Origin: an uncultured Flavobacteriaceae bacterium
Lineage (GTDB): Bacteria > Bacteroidota > Bacteroidia > Flavobacteriales > Flavobacteriaceae
Assembly (NCBI GenBank): GCA_947487895.1
Contig: CANKYF010000002.1
Span: forward strand, 372,001-436,000
Length of the DNA stretch: 64,000 bases
Direction: 5' to 3'
How positions within the stretch are numbered: the first letter of the stretch is position 1; each line of letters opens with the position of its first letter. This document shows, one piece after another, positions 34,823 through 45,200 of this stretch. The notes under the pieces are model-generated. The model had not been told where the DNA came from. It did not search any database and was given only the letters and a program-made list of their open reading frames with translations. Made by a program: the position numbers and the translations under genes.

Positions 34823-36268
34823 TTAATTGTTTTCAAAAATTAACCGCGCTTCTTTATGAATCTTTTTATAATTTGATCGCAGGTCTGTCTCGGCAAAAGC
34901 GAGACCTTTTTTAGGTAATTCTTTTTGGATTACTTGTAATTTGAATTGTACCTTTTTATCCTTCCCATCTGCAAAGGTTACAAACTCACCTTGCTTTAAT
35001 CTAAAGAAAATATCCGCCCTACGTTTTGAAACTTCCTTTTCCCCTTTTGTGATTCGGCTTTCAAAACTCAGTCCACTACTTTTACTAATACTTTTGGTGG
35101 GCTGCTTAATAAGTTCAAAAAAACGTTCATAATATTTCGCTGTATCCGGGTCATTCACCTTTCCGAAAAACTGATAGGATAGATTACTTAATATTGCTTT
35201 ACTTGCTTTATCTCCGTACATCATATCATTTTGAATCTTATCCTGCATCACATAGACCGTTGAGATATTATAACTCCGTAAAGTAGCTGGAATACGGTGC
35301 ATGTTTAACAATCGAATAGTTGGAGCCTCTTCCATCATCAAGAATGAAGGTTTTGCATGTCGCACACTCATCTGCTTAGTTATGGTATGAACTACGGTAG
35401 CTATAATCGGAGAATAAGCAGATTCGTATTTGGGGTTATTTACCACGGAAATCACACCTGACTTTTCTTGACTATTGATATCCAATGGTACTTCATCCGC
35501 GGATAGCGCCATAAAAATACGTTGCGTACTTATCTTTTTAAAGGCATTGGCCAAGGTACTTTTAACACCAGCCGTCTGCCTGTCAGAATCTTTACCACTT
35601 ATAAAAGCATCTGCCATAGCTCTTGCTGTTACATTAGACTCTAGAAAAGCAATTAGACTATCTGTATCCAAAATTTGATAAATGGCTATTAAATGAGGGA
35701 GCGTACAATATTCAGGATAGGATGATTTTAGTTTCCAAATTAACCCAGCAATCAAACCCTCTGCGGCATCTGTAAAGAACTTAGTCGTTACTGAACTACC
35801 TGATTCTTTTTGCTCTAATAAATTTTCAATCAATACCCTTGATACTTCATTAACACTTTCTTCATTTTCCATATACCTTGGAGCTATAGGGTTGACTCGG
35901 TGGTATATAGTGTCAAATGAAATGATATAGAATGAAACTTTGGCGGTTTTGAATAATGGATAAGCAATCTCTGTAAGTTCAAAATGTTTGTAGTCATGGA
36001 TAACTCCACAAAAGGCATATTGACTGAAATGCTTTAGGAAATTATAAACTACACTTTCGGTTTTACCACTTCCTGCAGAGCCTATAACTGATGCCCCCCT
36101 TTTTATATTATCAATTTGAAACTTACCCGATTTGACCTTAAACATCACTTGGTATTTCTTATCTGCCCTTTTACTTGAGGAGCTGGATAGAAAAACATAA
36201 AAAAAAGTAAAAATGAATAATACAGGAACTATTATATAAAGTATGATATGTACCCATGACCAGTTCAT
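34823..36268 (-). CDS. Type IV coupling protein (VirD4/TraG-like, MobC)
   Basis: A 481-residue ATPase that brings the relaxase-DNA complex to the conjugation channel. One N-terminal membrane segment (residues 8-28) is followed by Walker A GSAGSGKT (63-70) and Walker B SFLMMEEAPTI. VIHDYKHFELTEIAYPLF and the TraM-recognition-type helical domain fit the family. Its start overlaps the relaxase stop by four bases, so the mobilisation genes form one minus-strand operon, separate from the tra operon. Confidence 0.9.
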   Translation of the reverse strand: MNWSWVHIILYIIVPVLFIFTFFYVFLSSSSSKRADKKYQVMFKVKSGKFQIDNIKRGASVIGSAGSGKTESVVYNFLKHFSQYAFCGVIHDYKHFELTEIAYPLFKTAKVSFYIISFDTIYHRVNPIAPRYMENEESVNEVSRVLIENLLEQKESGSSVTTKFFTDAAEGLIAGLIWKLKSSYPEYCTLPHLIAIYQILDTDSLIAFLESNVTARAMADAFISGKDSDRQTAGVKSTLANAFKKISTQRIFMALSADEVPLDINSQEKSGVISVVNNPKYESAYSPIIATVVHTITKQMSVRHAKPSFLMMEEAPTIRLLNMHRIPATLRSYNISTVYVMQDKIQNDMMYGDKASKAILSNLSYQFFGKVNDPDTAKYYERFFELIKQPTKSISKSSGLSFESRITKGEKEVSKRRADIFFRLKQGEFVTFADGKDKKVQFKLQVIQKELPKKGLAFAETDLRSNYKKIHKEARLIFENN

Positions 36269-37293
36269 ATACCTATGGAACTTGATTTAATGGCCACATC
36301 TACCCCTTTTTTGAGTCGTTTAAAAGCTTTGACAGCCAATTGTAACTTATTGGTTGGAATATTCATCATGGGAACTCCTGACTTCCCCAAGATTTTAAAT
36401 GCTGCTGCTTTTTCGTTGGTAGGCAGACCCATCAATACCGAAAAGTATAACTTGGGATTTTTAATAAAATCCTTTTTAGCTTGGTAGGTTTCAGCATAAT
36501 TCCGTTTATACCCAAATTGCTTATCAAAGGTTTTTTCAGCCTTTGCAAAAAACGAATCCCTATCGAAACCACGTTTTATTTTCTTTCCGTTCATCATAAC
36601 TTCTGAAGCTTTGTATTTACTTCCAGGAGACAGACTCACCGAATTTGAAGCATCTTTGCGACTCACAATGATATGTATATGACTTTGGTTACCTTCTTTT
36701 TGCATCCCTTGGACAATCCGTTTTCCATTTTGTTGATGCGGTGCTTCTCTTTCAAGTTTGGTAATTCTTTGTTTTAATTTTGAAATGTTGCCTACCTTTT
36801 TGCCATTTTCAATTTTTCGGATATCTTGTTTCAACTGAAGAATTTTGGCGGCATAAGGTTGATTTTCCTTAACCTGAAAATCGGTTCCCTTAAACTTCCG
36901 TTGATGTTCAATCTTAGCATAGTATTTAATGTCATCAATAGTAATGGGTTTTCCATTGATTTCCCTATTGAACGATGTCACATAGTCTTTCATCACTTCA
37001 CGGGTGTAGGCTTTTAAATCTTTACTGCTATTCTGTAATTGTTTCAGTTCATATTTGCTCGGACTTATCGTAATGGAATAAAACTTAGGTTCTGTCTTTT
37101 TTAGTTTTGCGGTGTTCCCATCAATTTCTTTGATGACTTCTTTCGCATTTATCTCATCTCCATATTGATTGAAAAAATGTTCCATATCCTGTTGTTCTAA
37201 ACCTTGATTTTCTTTCTCGAGATAGTCCACATAATCTGCAACACTTTGTGAATAAGAGCCTCCAAGTTTTTGTGGTGTTATGGTGATATACAT
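36265..37293 (-). CDS. Relaxase/mobilisation protein MobB-like (DUF5712)
   Basis: A 342-residue Bacteroidota relaxase. SHIHIIVSRKD near residue 200 gives the HxH metal-binding motif used for DNA nicking. It starts MYITITPQKLGGSYSQSVADYVDYLEKEN, with candidate catalytic tyrosines nearby, and has a basic helical C-terminal part. It would nick at oriT and pilot the single strand. It is transcribed between the BfmA-like gene (5-bp gap) and the coupling protein (4-bp overlap). Confidence 0.85.
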   Translation of the reverse strand: MYITITPQKLGGSYSQSVADYVDYLEKENQGLEQQDMEHFFNQYGDEINAKEVIKEIDGNTAKLKKTEPKFYSITISPSKYELKQLQNSSKDLKAYTREVMKDYVTSFNREINGKPITIDDIKYYAKIEHQRKFKGTDFQVKENQPYAAKILQLKQDIRKIENGKKVGNISKLKQRITKLEREAPHQQNGKRIVQGMQKEGNQSHIHIIVSRKDASNSVSLSPGSKYKASEVMMNGKKIKRGFDRDSFFAKAEKTFDKQFGYKRNYAETYQAKKDFIKNPKLYFSVLMGLPTNEKAAAFKILGKSGVPMMNIPTNKLQLAVKAFKRLKKGVDVAIKSSSIGI

Positions 37294-37298
37294 TTTGA

Positions 37299-37676
37299 TT
37301 ACAATTGATTTTCGTTGTTTTTCTTTTCCTGAAATAGTACCTTCTTTTCAACCAATGTCGGTTTGTTTTTCGGCTCTGCTTCTTCAAAAAGAGATTGCAT
37401 CATGGCCACAGTGGGTCGGGTCTGACTTTTTTCCATATCTCTTAGAATGGCAATGACTGCACTAACTCGTTTTTTGATAAGATTTTCAAGGGTATGGACT
37501 GTAGGACCAATGGACTCTTTTGGGGAAACATTATTGGTTTCAAAAAAGTCCAACATCATCAATAAGGTCATTGAATTTGATGCTCCCATTTTCTTGCTAA
37601 ATGCTCGAAACTTTTTGGCTATCGAGCTTTTAAAACTGATGGTGGTAAATTCTTCTTTTTCGTATCCGTTATCCAT
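37299..37676 (-). CDS. BfmA/BtgA-like mobilisation accessory protein
   Basis: A 125-residue protein beginning with a ribbon-helix-helix-like segment (EEFTTISFKSSIAKKFRAFSK) and continuing as helices, with a charged C-terminus. It matches BfmA/BtgA-type accessory mobilisation proteins that bind oriT and help the relaxase. It is the first gene of the mobilisation operon and is directly next to a hairpin-rich non-coding region. Confidence 0.8.
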   Translation of the reverse strand: MDNGYEKEEFTTISFKSSIAKKFRAFSKKMGASNSMTLLMMLDFFETNNVSPKESIGPTVHTLENLIKKRVSAVIAILRDMEKSQTRPTVAMMQSLFEEAEPKNKPTLVEKKVLFQEKKNNENQL

Positions 37677-37765
37677 TTTTACTCTAAAAATTCATTGGTT
37701 TTTCTGGGCTGAACATCATTTTACTCTAAAAATCAGCGCTTTAAATATTATATCTGTTAAATTTA

Positions 37766-37802
37766 TGTTTTTAAAACACTGTAAAACAGTGTTTTAAAAA
37801 CA
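37766..37802. repeat. 16-bp perfect inverted repeat
   Basis: TGTTTTTAAAACACTG and CAGTGTTTTAAAAACA flank TAAAA. It lies 90 bases upstream of the BfmA-like gene. It may be a relaxosome-protein binding site in oriT, or a promoter operator for the mobilisation operon. Confidence 0.8.
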
Positions 37803-37928
37803 AGGGGCTTGCTGAAACATCGCGCAGCGTGTTACCCTCTTGCTTTTCCATTTCGTTCGCCACAAGCGAACAAAATTCCAAACAACCTGACTAAAAAGCC
37901 AGTTGCTTTTAGCTGTAATTTTTGACGA

Positions 37929-37971
37929 GTACGATTATTAGGAAAGTCAAATCACAATAGGATAATCGTAC
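37929..37971. repeat. 10-bp perfect inverted repeat with 23-base spacer
   Basis: GTACGATTAT (37,929-37,938) and ATAATCGTAC (37,962-37,971). It is the second element of the candidate oriT. Confidence 0.75.
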
Positions 37972-37980
37972 ATAAAAATT

Positions 37981-38026
37981 GTCGGGTTTCGACATTCTAA
38001 ATTTAAGCTATTTAGTGAAACCTGAC
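37981..38026 (-). terminator. Nested hairpin downstream of radC
   Basis: GTCGGGTTTC pairs with GAAACCTGAC (10 pairs, one G-T). Inside lies CTAAAT/ATTTAG. On the minus strand it is followed by AATTTTTATG, so it can end the radC transcript. It may also be part of oriT. Confidence 0.45.
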
Positions 38027-38051
38027 CATAGGTAATTCAAGTCAATTACCT

Positions 38052-38648
38052 TCAAATTATATGATTATCGGCAAAACTATAATAGTTTCCGTCAGGTGCT
38101 ATGATTAAGTGGTCTAGAACTGAAATATCCAAAAGCTTTGCGGCTTTTTGTATTTTCTTGGTCAAGCGAATGTCCGCTTCACTGGCTTGTAATTTACCTG
38201 AAGGGTGGTTATGAGCCAAAATAATGCCAACGGATAGCGATTTCAAAACGGTAGCAAAAAGGATTCGAATATCAACTAACGTTCCCGTAATTCCCCCTTT
38301 AGATAGTTCGTAAATTCCCTTTACCATATTGGAGTTGTTCAATAACAACACCTTGAAACTTTCATGTAGTGTAATAGTACCTTCATCCCAATTATTAAAA
38401 AGTAATTCTGCAGCATCTACGGAACTATTAATACTCGATGCTCTCGATGTACTTGTCTTTTCTTTATAACTAATCTGTATTTCATTAACTGTACCATTCA
38501 TTCTTGATTTACTTATTATATCCAGAGTGTTTTCCCTTTTTTGATTTTTAGTTCCACTTCCTTTTTGGATGTTTTGAGATGATTTCATAGTTCGATATTT
38601 TGATTTACTTCCCATAGAGCCTTCGTTATTACCTTTTTTTGATGCCAT
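38052..38648 (-). CDS. radC: RadC-like JAB-domain protein
   Basis: A 198-residue protein. The first about 70 residues are a polar Ser/Lys-rich extension of low complexity, followed by a JAMM/MPN domain with Glu96 (LHESFKV), HNHPSG (His146, His148) and Asp159 (SEADIRL). RadC proteins are carried by many Bacteroidota mobile elements, possibly against host restriction or in recombination; their biochemical function is unsettled. The helix-hairpin-helix domain of chromosomal RadC is missing, as is normal for mobile-element copies. Confidence 0.88.
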   Translation of the reverse strand: MASKKGNNEGSMGSKSKYRTMKSSQNIQKGSGTKNQKRENTLDIISKSRMNGTVNEIQISYKEKTSTSRASSINSSVDAAELLFNNWDEGTITLHESFKVLLLNNSNMVKGIYELSKGGITGTLVDIRILFATVLKSLSVGIILAHNHPSGKLQASEADIRLTKKIQKAAKLLDISVLDHLIIAPDGNYYSFADNHII

Positions 38649-38900
38649 GTATGATTCAATATTCAGATTTGATAAGACGTATAAAAAAGAGCGAGGTGTG
38701 AGCCTGGTTTATGCCGTAGTTCAAAGCTGAATGTTGTTGTTTTGCTGACAAAAAAAGTGATAGTAAAGGCTCGGTAAGTGAATTAAAAACTACATGAAAT
38801 TTAAAATGGAAGGAAGTTGGACTTAATAGTAATAGAATTCCAAATAACTAAATAAGATTAAAAGTGTAATTTTCACTCCTAGCTATTTAAAAATTATAAT

Positions 38901-39614
38901 ATGACATCTTTATTCCTAAATGCTGAAAAAGCACATAATCAATTACTACCTAAGAATTACATTTACAAAGAATTAAAATGGTTTAGGAACCCAACATACA
39001 TTCATCATTCTATATTGTTCTTTACTGCCATTCCTATGTTATTTTGTATAAAGAGTAAATTTATCCCTTACATATTCCTGGTTTGGGGTCTACTAATGGG
39101 GATTATTCAATTTATCCTATTTCATTATGTCAATAAATTAATCTCTAAGAAGTACAGTTTTAAACTAAAAAAGAAGAGGTGGCTTTGGCAATTTCCTACT
39201 AATAAATACAATAGAATAAACAATAAGTTATTTTATGATAAGTTGATTGCACAAAAAGAGTTACAAAATAATAAAGGAGATATTAAGCTTCTAAAAAAAC
39301 TTGAAAAAGAAATTATTGAAAAAGGACTGAAACCGATTTCGTCATATATTCTCCAATCCTATTTCAAAAAAGTATTTCCGATTATTACACTAATTTTTGG
39401 AGTATTCGCCGCTGTAATTTTGGACAAGTCTAAGGATTTTATTGCTGATTCTAAATTATTTCTTGCTTATGGTTTTTTAATAGTTGTTGGTATTTGCATT
39501 GCGATTTATTTTGATAGAATGATTCTTGACATCCTTAATTATAAATATAGAAAACAACAAAATTTTTTAAGAAGAGTTTCTAGGTTAAAAGAATTTTTAA
39601 AATCAAAATACTAA
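38901..39614 (+). CDS. Hypothetical membrane protein near the element's right end
   Basis: I do not recognise this family. The protein is 237 residues with four hydrophobic segments (about 33-50, 54-76, 153-172 and 184-204) and long Lys-rich helical stretches between and after them. It is alone on the plus strand, with 252 bases upstream lacking any gene. It is the last coding sequence before the candidate attachment site, a common place for element cargo. Confidence 0.65.
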   Translation: MTSLFLNAEKAHNQLLPKNYIYKELKWFRNPTYIHHSILFFTAIPMLFCIKSKFIPYIFLVWGLLMGIIQFILFHYVNKLISKKYSFKLKKKRWLWQFPTNKYNRINNKLFYDKLIAQKELQNNKGDIKLLKKLEKEIIEKGLKPISSYILQSYFKKVFPIITLIFGVFAAVILDKSKDFIADSKLFLAYGFLIVVGICIAIYFDRMILDILNYKYRKQQNFLRRVSRLKEFLKSKY

Positions 39615-39789
39615 TCAAAGTTGTTTTTCTACTTAAATTATAGCTCAAAGAAATAAAAATTAGCATTAATATGCTCAAAAAGCGTTATATATGTTAAAGA
39701 ATAGTTAAAAAGGGGCTAATTCGGGGTCGCTAAATTTTTAGACCTTTGAAAACACCTTTAAAATCTAATAAATTGGAATTTTTGGATAG

Positions 39790-39804
39790 TTCCTCTTTCT
39801 CCGC
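39790..39804. other. Candidate attachment site (tRNA-Ser 3'-end-like)
   Basis: TTCCTCTTTCTCCGC has the form of the T-stem end plus acceptor strand of a bacterial tRNA-Ser (which pairs with 5' GGAGA...). The rest of the tRNA is missing: the bases before it are not a T-loop. This is what the far end of an element integrated in a tRNA gene looks like. Confidence 0.4.
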
Positions 39805-39826
39805 TGAGAATTTACTAAATTCTACC

Positions 39827-39859
39827 AAAAGCCCACAAACATAATGTTTGTGGGCTTTT
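39827..39859. terminator. Bidirectional Rho-independent terminator
   Basis: AAAAGCCCACAAACAT and ATGTTTGTGGGCTTTT form a 15- to 16-base stem with a run of A before and T after. It could be the original terminator of the tRNA gene into which the element inserted. Confidence 0.85.
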
Positions 39860-40038
39860 ATCATTTTATACCATATAATATCAAATAAAAAAAAGTATCT
39901 CAAAACATAATTTTACTGAAATTTAATTAATCTTTCCTTAACCTCAAAAAATATCAAATAAACTCTTGAAAACCATACATTTATTAACTACTTTTATAAA
40001 AGTTTCTTTTTCTATTAAAATCTTAAAAAACGAAATCA

Positions 40039-40638
40039 TTGAATTTCAAACTAAGACTCTTACCGCCAAAAACCTCTAAATGGAGAACTATTGCTGTTTT
40101 TTTTATTGCGGTAGTCATTGGTTTGGGTTTATTTATGGCAAGGGAGTCTAGGATAATATCTTATATGTCTGATGACCCACAAGCCTGTGTAAACTGTCAT
40201 GTAATGACTCCCGTTTACAATAGTTGGATGCACAGTTCTCACCGAGAATGGGCAAAATGTAATGACTGCCATGTACCCCACAACAACATTTTCAATAAAT
40301 ATTATTTTAAAGCAAAAGATGGTTTATACCATGCATCTGTTTTTACAGCCCGTGCAGAACCCGACGTTATAGAAATGAAAGAAGCGTCACAAGAAGTGGT
40401 TCAGAATAACTGTATTCGTTGCCATGTACAACAAGTTACACAAGTAAAATATAATGGTTGGCTAGAAGGCCATAAAGAAAATAGAACTGGCCGACAATGT
40501 TGGAGTTGCCATAAGCAAGTGCCTCATGGAAAAGTACATGGTTTAACCACTATAAAATTTAATGTTGCCCCATTGCCTACCGACGAAGAAGACGAACTTG
40601 TTATACCTTCTTGGATGAAAAAACAGATTAAAGATTAA
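40039..40638 (+). CDS. nrfH: Cytochrome c nitrite reductase small subunit NrfH
   Basis: A membrane-anchored tetrahaem quinol dehydrogenase that feeds electrons to NrfA. One N-terminal helix (residues 17-33) precedes four CxxCH motifs at residues 50-54, 74-78, 125-129 and 154-158. RESRIISYMSDDPQACVNCHVM is the typical NrfH start of the globular part. The start must be the TTG at 40,039, because the next in-frame Met lies after the membrane helix. nrfA follows after 14 bases. Confidence 0.94.
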   Translation: MNFKLRLLPPKTSKWRTIAVFFIAVVIGLGLFMARESRIISYMSDDPQACVNCHVMTPVYNSWMHSSHREWAKCNDCHVPHNNIFNKYYFKAKDGLYHASVFTARAEPDVIEMKEASQEVVQNNCIRCHVQQVTQVKYNGWLEGHKENRTGRQCWSCHKQVPHGKVHGLTTIKFNVAPLPTDEEDELVIPSWMKKQIKD

Positions 40639-40652
40639 TAAAAATATACAGT

Positions 40653-42152
40653 ATGAAAAACAAAGTATTATTTATCGTAACCATTATTGTCGTTTTTCTG
40701 CTAGGGCTTTTGGCATCTAGTATTGTAAATAGAAAGTCTGAAGCAAAGTATAAATATGTACCACAAGTAAATATTGGAGAAAATGAACCAAGAAATGCGG
40801 TTTGGGGAGAAAATTTTCCTTTAGAATACCAATCATCTTTACAAACCTTAGACACATCTTTCGCTACCTATCAAGGTGGTTCAACTATGCGAGATGTTCT
40901 TGAAGAAGACCCACGTTTAGTGGTACTATTTGCAGGCTATGGTTTCTCTAAAGACTACAATCAAGGACGCGGACATGCTTATGCTATAGAAGATATTCAT
41001 AATACTTTGAGAACTGGTGGCCCTAAAGGAAAAGGAGACGGCCCTATGCCTGCAACATGTTGGACTTGTAAAAGTCCAGATGTACCGCGCTTAATGAATG
41101 AGATTGGTATTGCTGAATTTTATAGTGGAAAATGGGCAGATAAAGGCGCAGAAATAGTCAACCCGATTGGGTGTGCAGATTGCCATAACCCCGAAACTAT
41201 GAAACTTCGTATTACAAGACCCGCTTTAGTTGAAGCTTTTGATGCAATGGGAAAAGATATTAATAAAGCAACACACAATGAAATGCGTTCTCTTGTATGC
41301 GCACAATGCCATGTAGAGTATTACTTTGACAAAAAACTACCTGGTAAAGAAGGTGTTCCTTATTTGAAATTCCCTTGGAAAGGAGGCTTTACAGTTGAAG
41401 CTATGGAAGAGTATTATGATAATATTGAGTTTGCAGATTGGACGCATAAATTAAGTAAAACACCAATGCTAAAGGCACAACATCCAGGATATGAAACTTT
41501 TGTTACTGGTGTACATGCAGACCGAGGCGTATCATGTGCCGATTGCCATATGCCATATAAAAGTGAAGGAGGTCAAAAATTTACAGACCATCATATTCGC
41601 TCACCTTTATCAAATACATCTAATGCGTGCCAAGTTTGCCATAGAGAAGAATCTGATAAACTCATTGCCAATGTTTATGAAAGACAACGTAAAGCTACCG
41701 AGAATAGATTAAAATTAGAAGACCTTCTTGTAAAAGCTCATTTAGAAGCTAAAAAATGCTGGGATTTAGGAGCAACTGAAGAACAGATGAAGCCCATATT
41801 AACAGACATCCGTCACGGACAATGGCGTTGGGATTATTCGGCAGCTTCGCATGGCGCATCATTTCATTCTCCTGTTGAAACGGCAAGAGTTATTGGTAGC
41901 GGATTAGTTATAGCCCAAGAAGCTCGTGTTAAACTTGCACGTTTATTGGCTGACTTAGGGCACAATAAACCAATAGAAATGCCTGATATTTCTACGAAAG
42001 AAAAGGCACAGGAATTTATAGGTCTAGATATGGAAAAATTAAGAGCTGAAAAAGTGGAGTTCAAAAAAACATTATTACCAAAATGGCTTGAAGAAGCAAA
42101 AGCGCGCGAAGATAAAATGCCAATAAATGCAGTATCTTCAGTAGAAAACTAA
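40653..42152 (+). CDS. nrfA: Ammonia-forming cytochrome c nitrite reductase NrfA
   Basis: A 499-residue periplasmic pentahaem enzyme reducing nitrite to ammonium with six electrons. The catalytic haem has the special CWTCK site (residues 136-140), and four CxxCH sites follow (GCADCH, VCAQCH, SCADCH, ACQVCH). The N-terminus is a signal anchor. It forms an operon with nrfH, so the host can use nitrite as electron acceptor or detoxify it. Confidence 0.96.
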   Translation: MKNKVLFIVTIIVVFLLGLLASSIVNRKSEAKYKYVPQVNIGENEPRNAVWGENFPLEYQSSLQTLDTSFATYQGGSTMRDVLEEDPRLVVLFAGYGFSKDYNQGRGHAYAIEDIHNTLRTGGPKGKGDGPMPATCWTCKSPDVPRLMNEIGIAEFYSGKWADKGAEIVNPIGCADCHNPETMKLRITRPALVEAFDAMGKDINKATHNEMRSLVCAQCHVEYYFDKKLPGKEGVPYLKFPWKGGFTVEAMEEYYDNIEFADWTHKLSKTPMLKAQHPGYETFVTGVHADRGVSCADCHMPYKSEGGQKFTDHHIRSPLSNTSNACQVCHREESDKLIANVYERQRKATENRLKLEDLLVKAHLEAKKCWDLGATEEQMKPILTDIRHGQWRWDYSAASHGASFHSPVETARVIGSGLVIAQEARVKLARLLADLGHNKPIEMPDISTKEKAQEFIGLDMEKLRAEKVEFKKTLLPKWLEEAKAREDKMPINAVSSVEN

Positions 42153-42175
42153 TTTATTTTCAAGATTACTATATC

Positions 42176-42213
42176 AAAGATACCTTATTAAACAAACAGT
42201 AAGGTATCTTTTA
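42176..42213 (+). terminator. Terminator after nrfA
   Basis: AAAGATACCTTA and TAAGGTATCTTT form a perfect 12-base stem with a 12-base loop and end in TTTT. It separates nrfHA from ccsBA, 21 bases before the latter's ATG, so attenuation of ccsBA is also possible. Confidence 0.8.
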
Positions 42214-42233
42214 ATTTATATGCTACCAATTAC

Positions 42234-45200
42234 ATGAATAAACTTTTACGCCTATTCTCCTCTCCTATTTTAGCAGTGTTATTCTTATTTACTTTCGCAA
42301 TTTCTATGGCTGTGGCCACATTTATTGAAAACGATTTTGGCACTGCTACGGCTTGGAAACTTATTTATGATGCTTGGTGGTTTGAACTCGTTATGCTAGG
42401 GTTAGGCTTTTGTTTTATAATGAATATTTATAAATACAAGCTTTGGCGTTTAGAAAAATGGGCTTTGTTGATGTTTCATTTAGCATTTATAGTCATTTTA
42501 GTAGGTGCCAGTATTACACGCTATGCGTCTTATGGTGGGGTTATGAGAATTCGTGAAGGTGCATCGTCTAATATTATTGTATCCAACAATAATTACCTTC
42601 GTGTACATCTATCAGATGGTACGACCACAAAAATCATTAAAAAGCAGCTTAATTTTTCTCCATTGAGCGATAACGATTTTAGTATTACTACAGAATTCAA
42701 TACGACTCCTATTACCATTTCTTATAATGAATTTGTTGCAGATGCCATACCAGAAATAAAGGACGATGCAGAAAACGGGAAAGCCATGATTCAAATGGTC
42801 GTTTCAGCAGGAAACGGAAGAGAAACTGTGTTTTTAGAAAAAGGAGAAGTTGAAGCTATTGGTGCGCATAAACACAAAGTAGGTTTTGAAGTTGACGAAC
42901 CTGATGTGATTAATATTATTGAAAACGATGATGTTTTCAGCATCCTATCTCCTAGAAACTTAAGCACGTTTGTGATGGCTACCGAAATAGCAGGAACTAT
43001 AAAAAAAGATAGTTTACAAAACATGTCATTACGAACATTGTATCGCGATGGCGATGCATCTTTTGTACCACTCTCCTATCATCCAAATGCAGAAATAGCG
43101 CTTGTAAGTGCTGCTGAAAAACCAAAAGACAACGATGAGCAAAAAGATGATGCTTTAGTTGTAAATATTCAAGTAAACGAAACCCTAAAAAAAGCAACAT
43201 TACTATATCGTGAAGGCTTTTTACCAACAACACACAATGTAGACATTGACAATATTAACGTATCGCTATCCTATGGTGCTGAAGCTATAACTATACCTTT
43301 TTCAATTCATTTAGACGATTTTCAATTAGAGCGCTATCCTGGATCAACAAGTCCATCTGCATATGCAAGTGAGGTTAAAGTTCTTGATAATAACACAGAA
43401 ACACCACACCGCATTTTCATGAATAATGTATTGGATTACAAAGGCTATCGTTTTTTTCAAGCCAGTTATGACACAGACGAATTAGGAACCGTATTAGCCG
43501 TTAATCATGATGTTATTGGCACAAATATTACTTATTTGGGTTATTTTTTAATGATGATAGGCATGTTTTTTACCCTCTTTGGAAAAACATCTCGTTTCAC
43601 ATTAATCAATAAGAAATTAAAAAAACTGAAACTAAAAAATGCTCTAATACTCCTACTCTTCTTTAGCCTTTCAAATACCTCTTTTGCTCAAAATGAAAAC
43701 AGTAAAACACTAAAAATTGATTTACAAACTGTAGCCCAACAGCATATAGATGTACAACACGCAGAATTGTTTGGTCGTTTAATGGTACAAGATTTAGACG
43801 GACGTATAAAACCAATGAATACTCTGGCCTCCGAGTTTTTAAGAAAACTATCACGCAAGCCTTATTTCAAATTTACACAAGATGGAGAAAGTATTCGCTT
43901 TAGTGCAAATCAGGCATTTTTGGCAATGCAATCTGCATCAAATGTTTGGCAATATATCCCGCTTATAAAAATAGACCCTAAAAAAGGAGGCGAACTCTTT
44001 AAAAAATTAAACATAAGCGAAGATGGCTTAGTGGCTTTTGTAGGCTTATTAGACGATAACGGAAAGTACTTATTGGGTCAAGCTGTTGAAAAGGCTAATA
44101 AAAAGAAACCTGCAGAGCGGAGCGAATTGGATAAAGAGGTTTTAAAAGTAGATGAGCGTTTCAATATTCTTTACAACGTATTTTCTGGAAACTATTTAAA
44201 AGTATTTCCTAATAGTAATGATGAAAATAACAAATGGCATAGTCAGACACATCATTTTCAAGATTTCCCTTCTGAAGATGGTACATTTGCTAAACAAATT
44301 ATACCAACCTATTTTAAAGATGTTACTACTAAAAATTGGGTAGATGCTAGTGAAAAATTAGGCTATATTAAAACATTTCAAGATGTTTTAGGAAAGGACA
44401 TTATACCAAGTAGAAAGCGTATTGAAGCAGAATTATGGTATAATCAACTCAATCTAAACTTTTGGTTGTTTCAGGTGTTTTTTACTTTGGGAGCCATCTT
44501 ATTGTTTTTAGCCATTAGCAAGATTTTTATAAAGAAAAAAGTAATTGAATTTCTTTGGAATAGCTTTATCATTATAACCCTTATCAGTTTCCTCTTATTT
44601 ACAGGAAACATTATCCTAAGATGGTATATAGCACAACATGCGCCTTGGAGTAACGGTTATGAAATGTTGGTGTTTGTATCTTGGGTATTACTACTCTGTG
44701 GGTTAATGACGTTTAGAAAATCTGATTTTGCATTACCACTTTCCACGCTGTTTTCAGGAGCTTTATTATTTGTAAGTTACTTAGATTGGTTAAGTCCAGA
44801 AATAACCAATTTAATGCCTGTACTAAAATCGTTTTGGTTAAAAATTCATGTAGCTACCATTGTAAGTAGTTATGCGCCTTTAGCCCTTTCTGCTATATTA
44901 GGCTTTATGGCATTATTGCTCATGATTTTTAAAACTGAAAAAACAAAGAAAGAAATAGATATTAGAATTAAAGAACTTACATATATCAACGAAATCTCAA
45001 TGACTATCGGTTTATTCGTGTTAGCTGTAGGCACATTTTTAGGAGGTATTTGGGCAAATGAATCTTGGGGACGTTATTGGGCTTGGGACCCAAAAGAAAC
45101 TTGGGCTTTAATTAGTATTATAGTCTATGCTATTGTTTTACACCTTCGTTTAATTCCTGGTTTAAAAAGCAATTACATGCTAAATACTGCAAGTGTATTC

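Larger units (their letters stand above)
37677..38051. other. Candidate origin of transfer (oriT) region
   Basis: 375 non-coding bases upstream of the mobilisation operon. They contain a 16-base palindrome with a 5-base spacer (37,766-37,802), a GTTCGC/GCGAAC hairpin near 37,855-37,871, a 10-base inverted repeat with a 23-base spacer (37,929-37,971) and a nested hairpin (37,981-38,026). Several hairpins next to the relaxase operon are what an oriT shows. The nick site cannot be assigned from sequence. Confidence 0.6.
39615..40038. other. Non-coding boundary between element and chromosome
   Basis: 424 bases with no gene I can support. They hold the tRNA-3'-like sequence at 39,790-39,804, a 17-base palindrome AGAATTTA-C-TAAATTCT (39,807-39,823), a strong terminator (39,827-39,859) and the nrfH leader. 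Gene content changes from transfer genes to core metabolism across it. Confidence 0.55.

Noticed and set aside
37766-37802. Palindrome as a Rho-independent terminator
   Set aside because: No T-run on either side and AT-rich stem; location upstream of the mobilisation operon fits oriT or an operator better.
38052-38648. Genuine DNA-repair RadC
   Set aside because: Lacks the helix-hairpin-helix part and sits among transfer genes; best kept as a RadC-like element protein.
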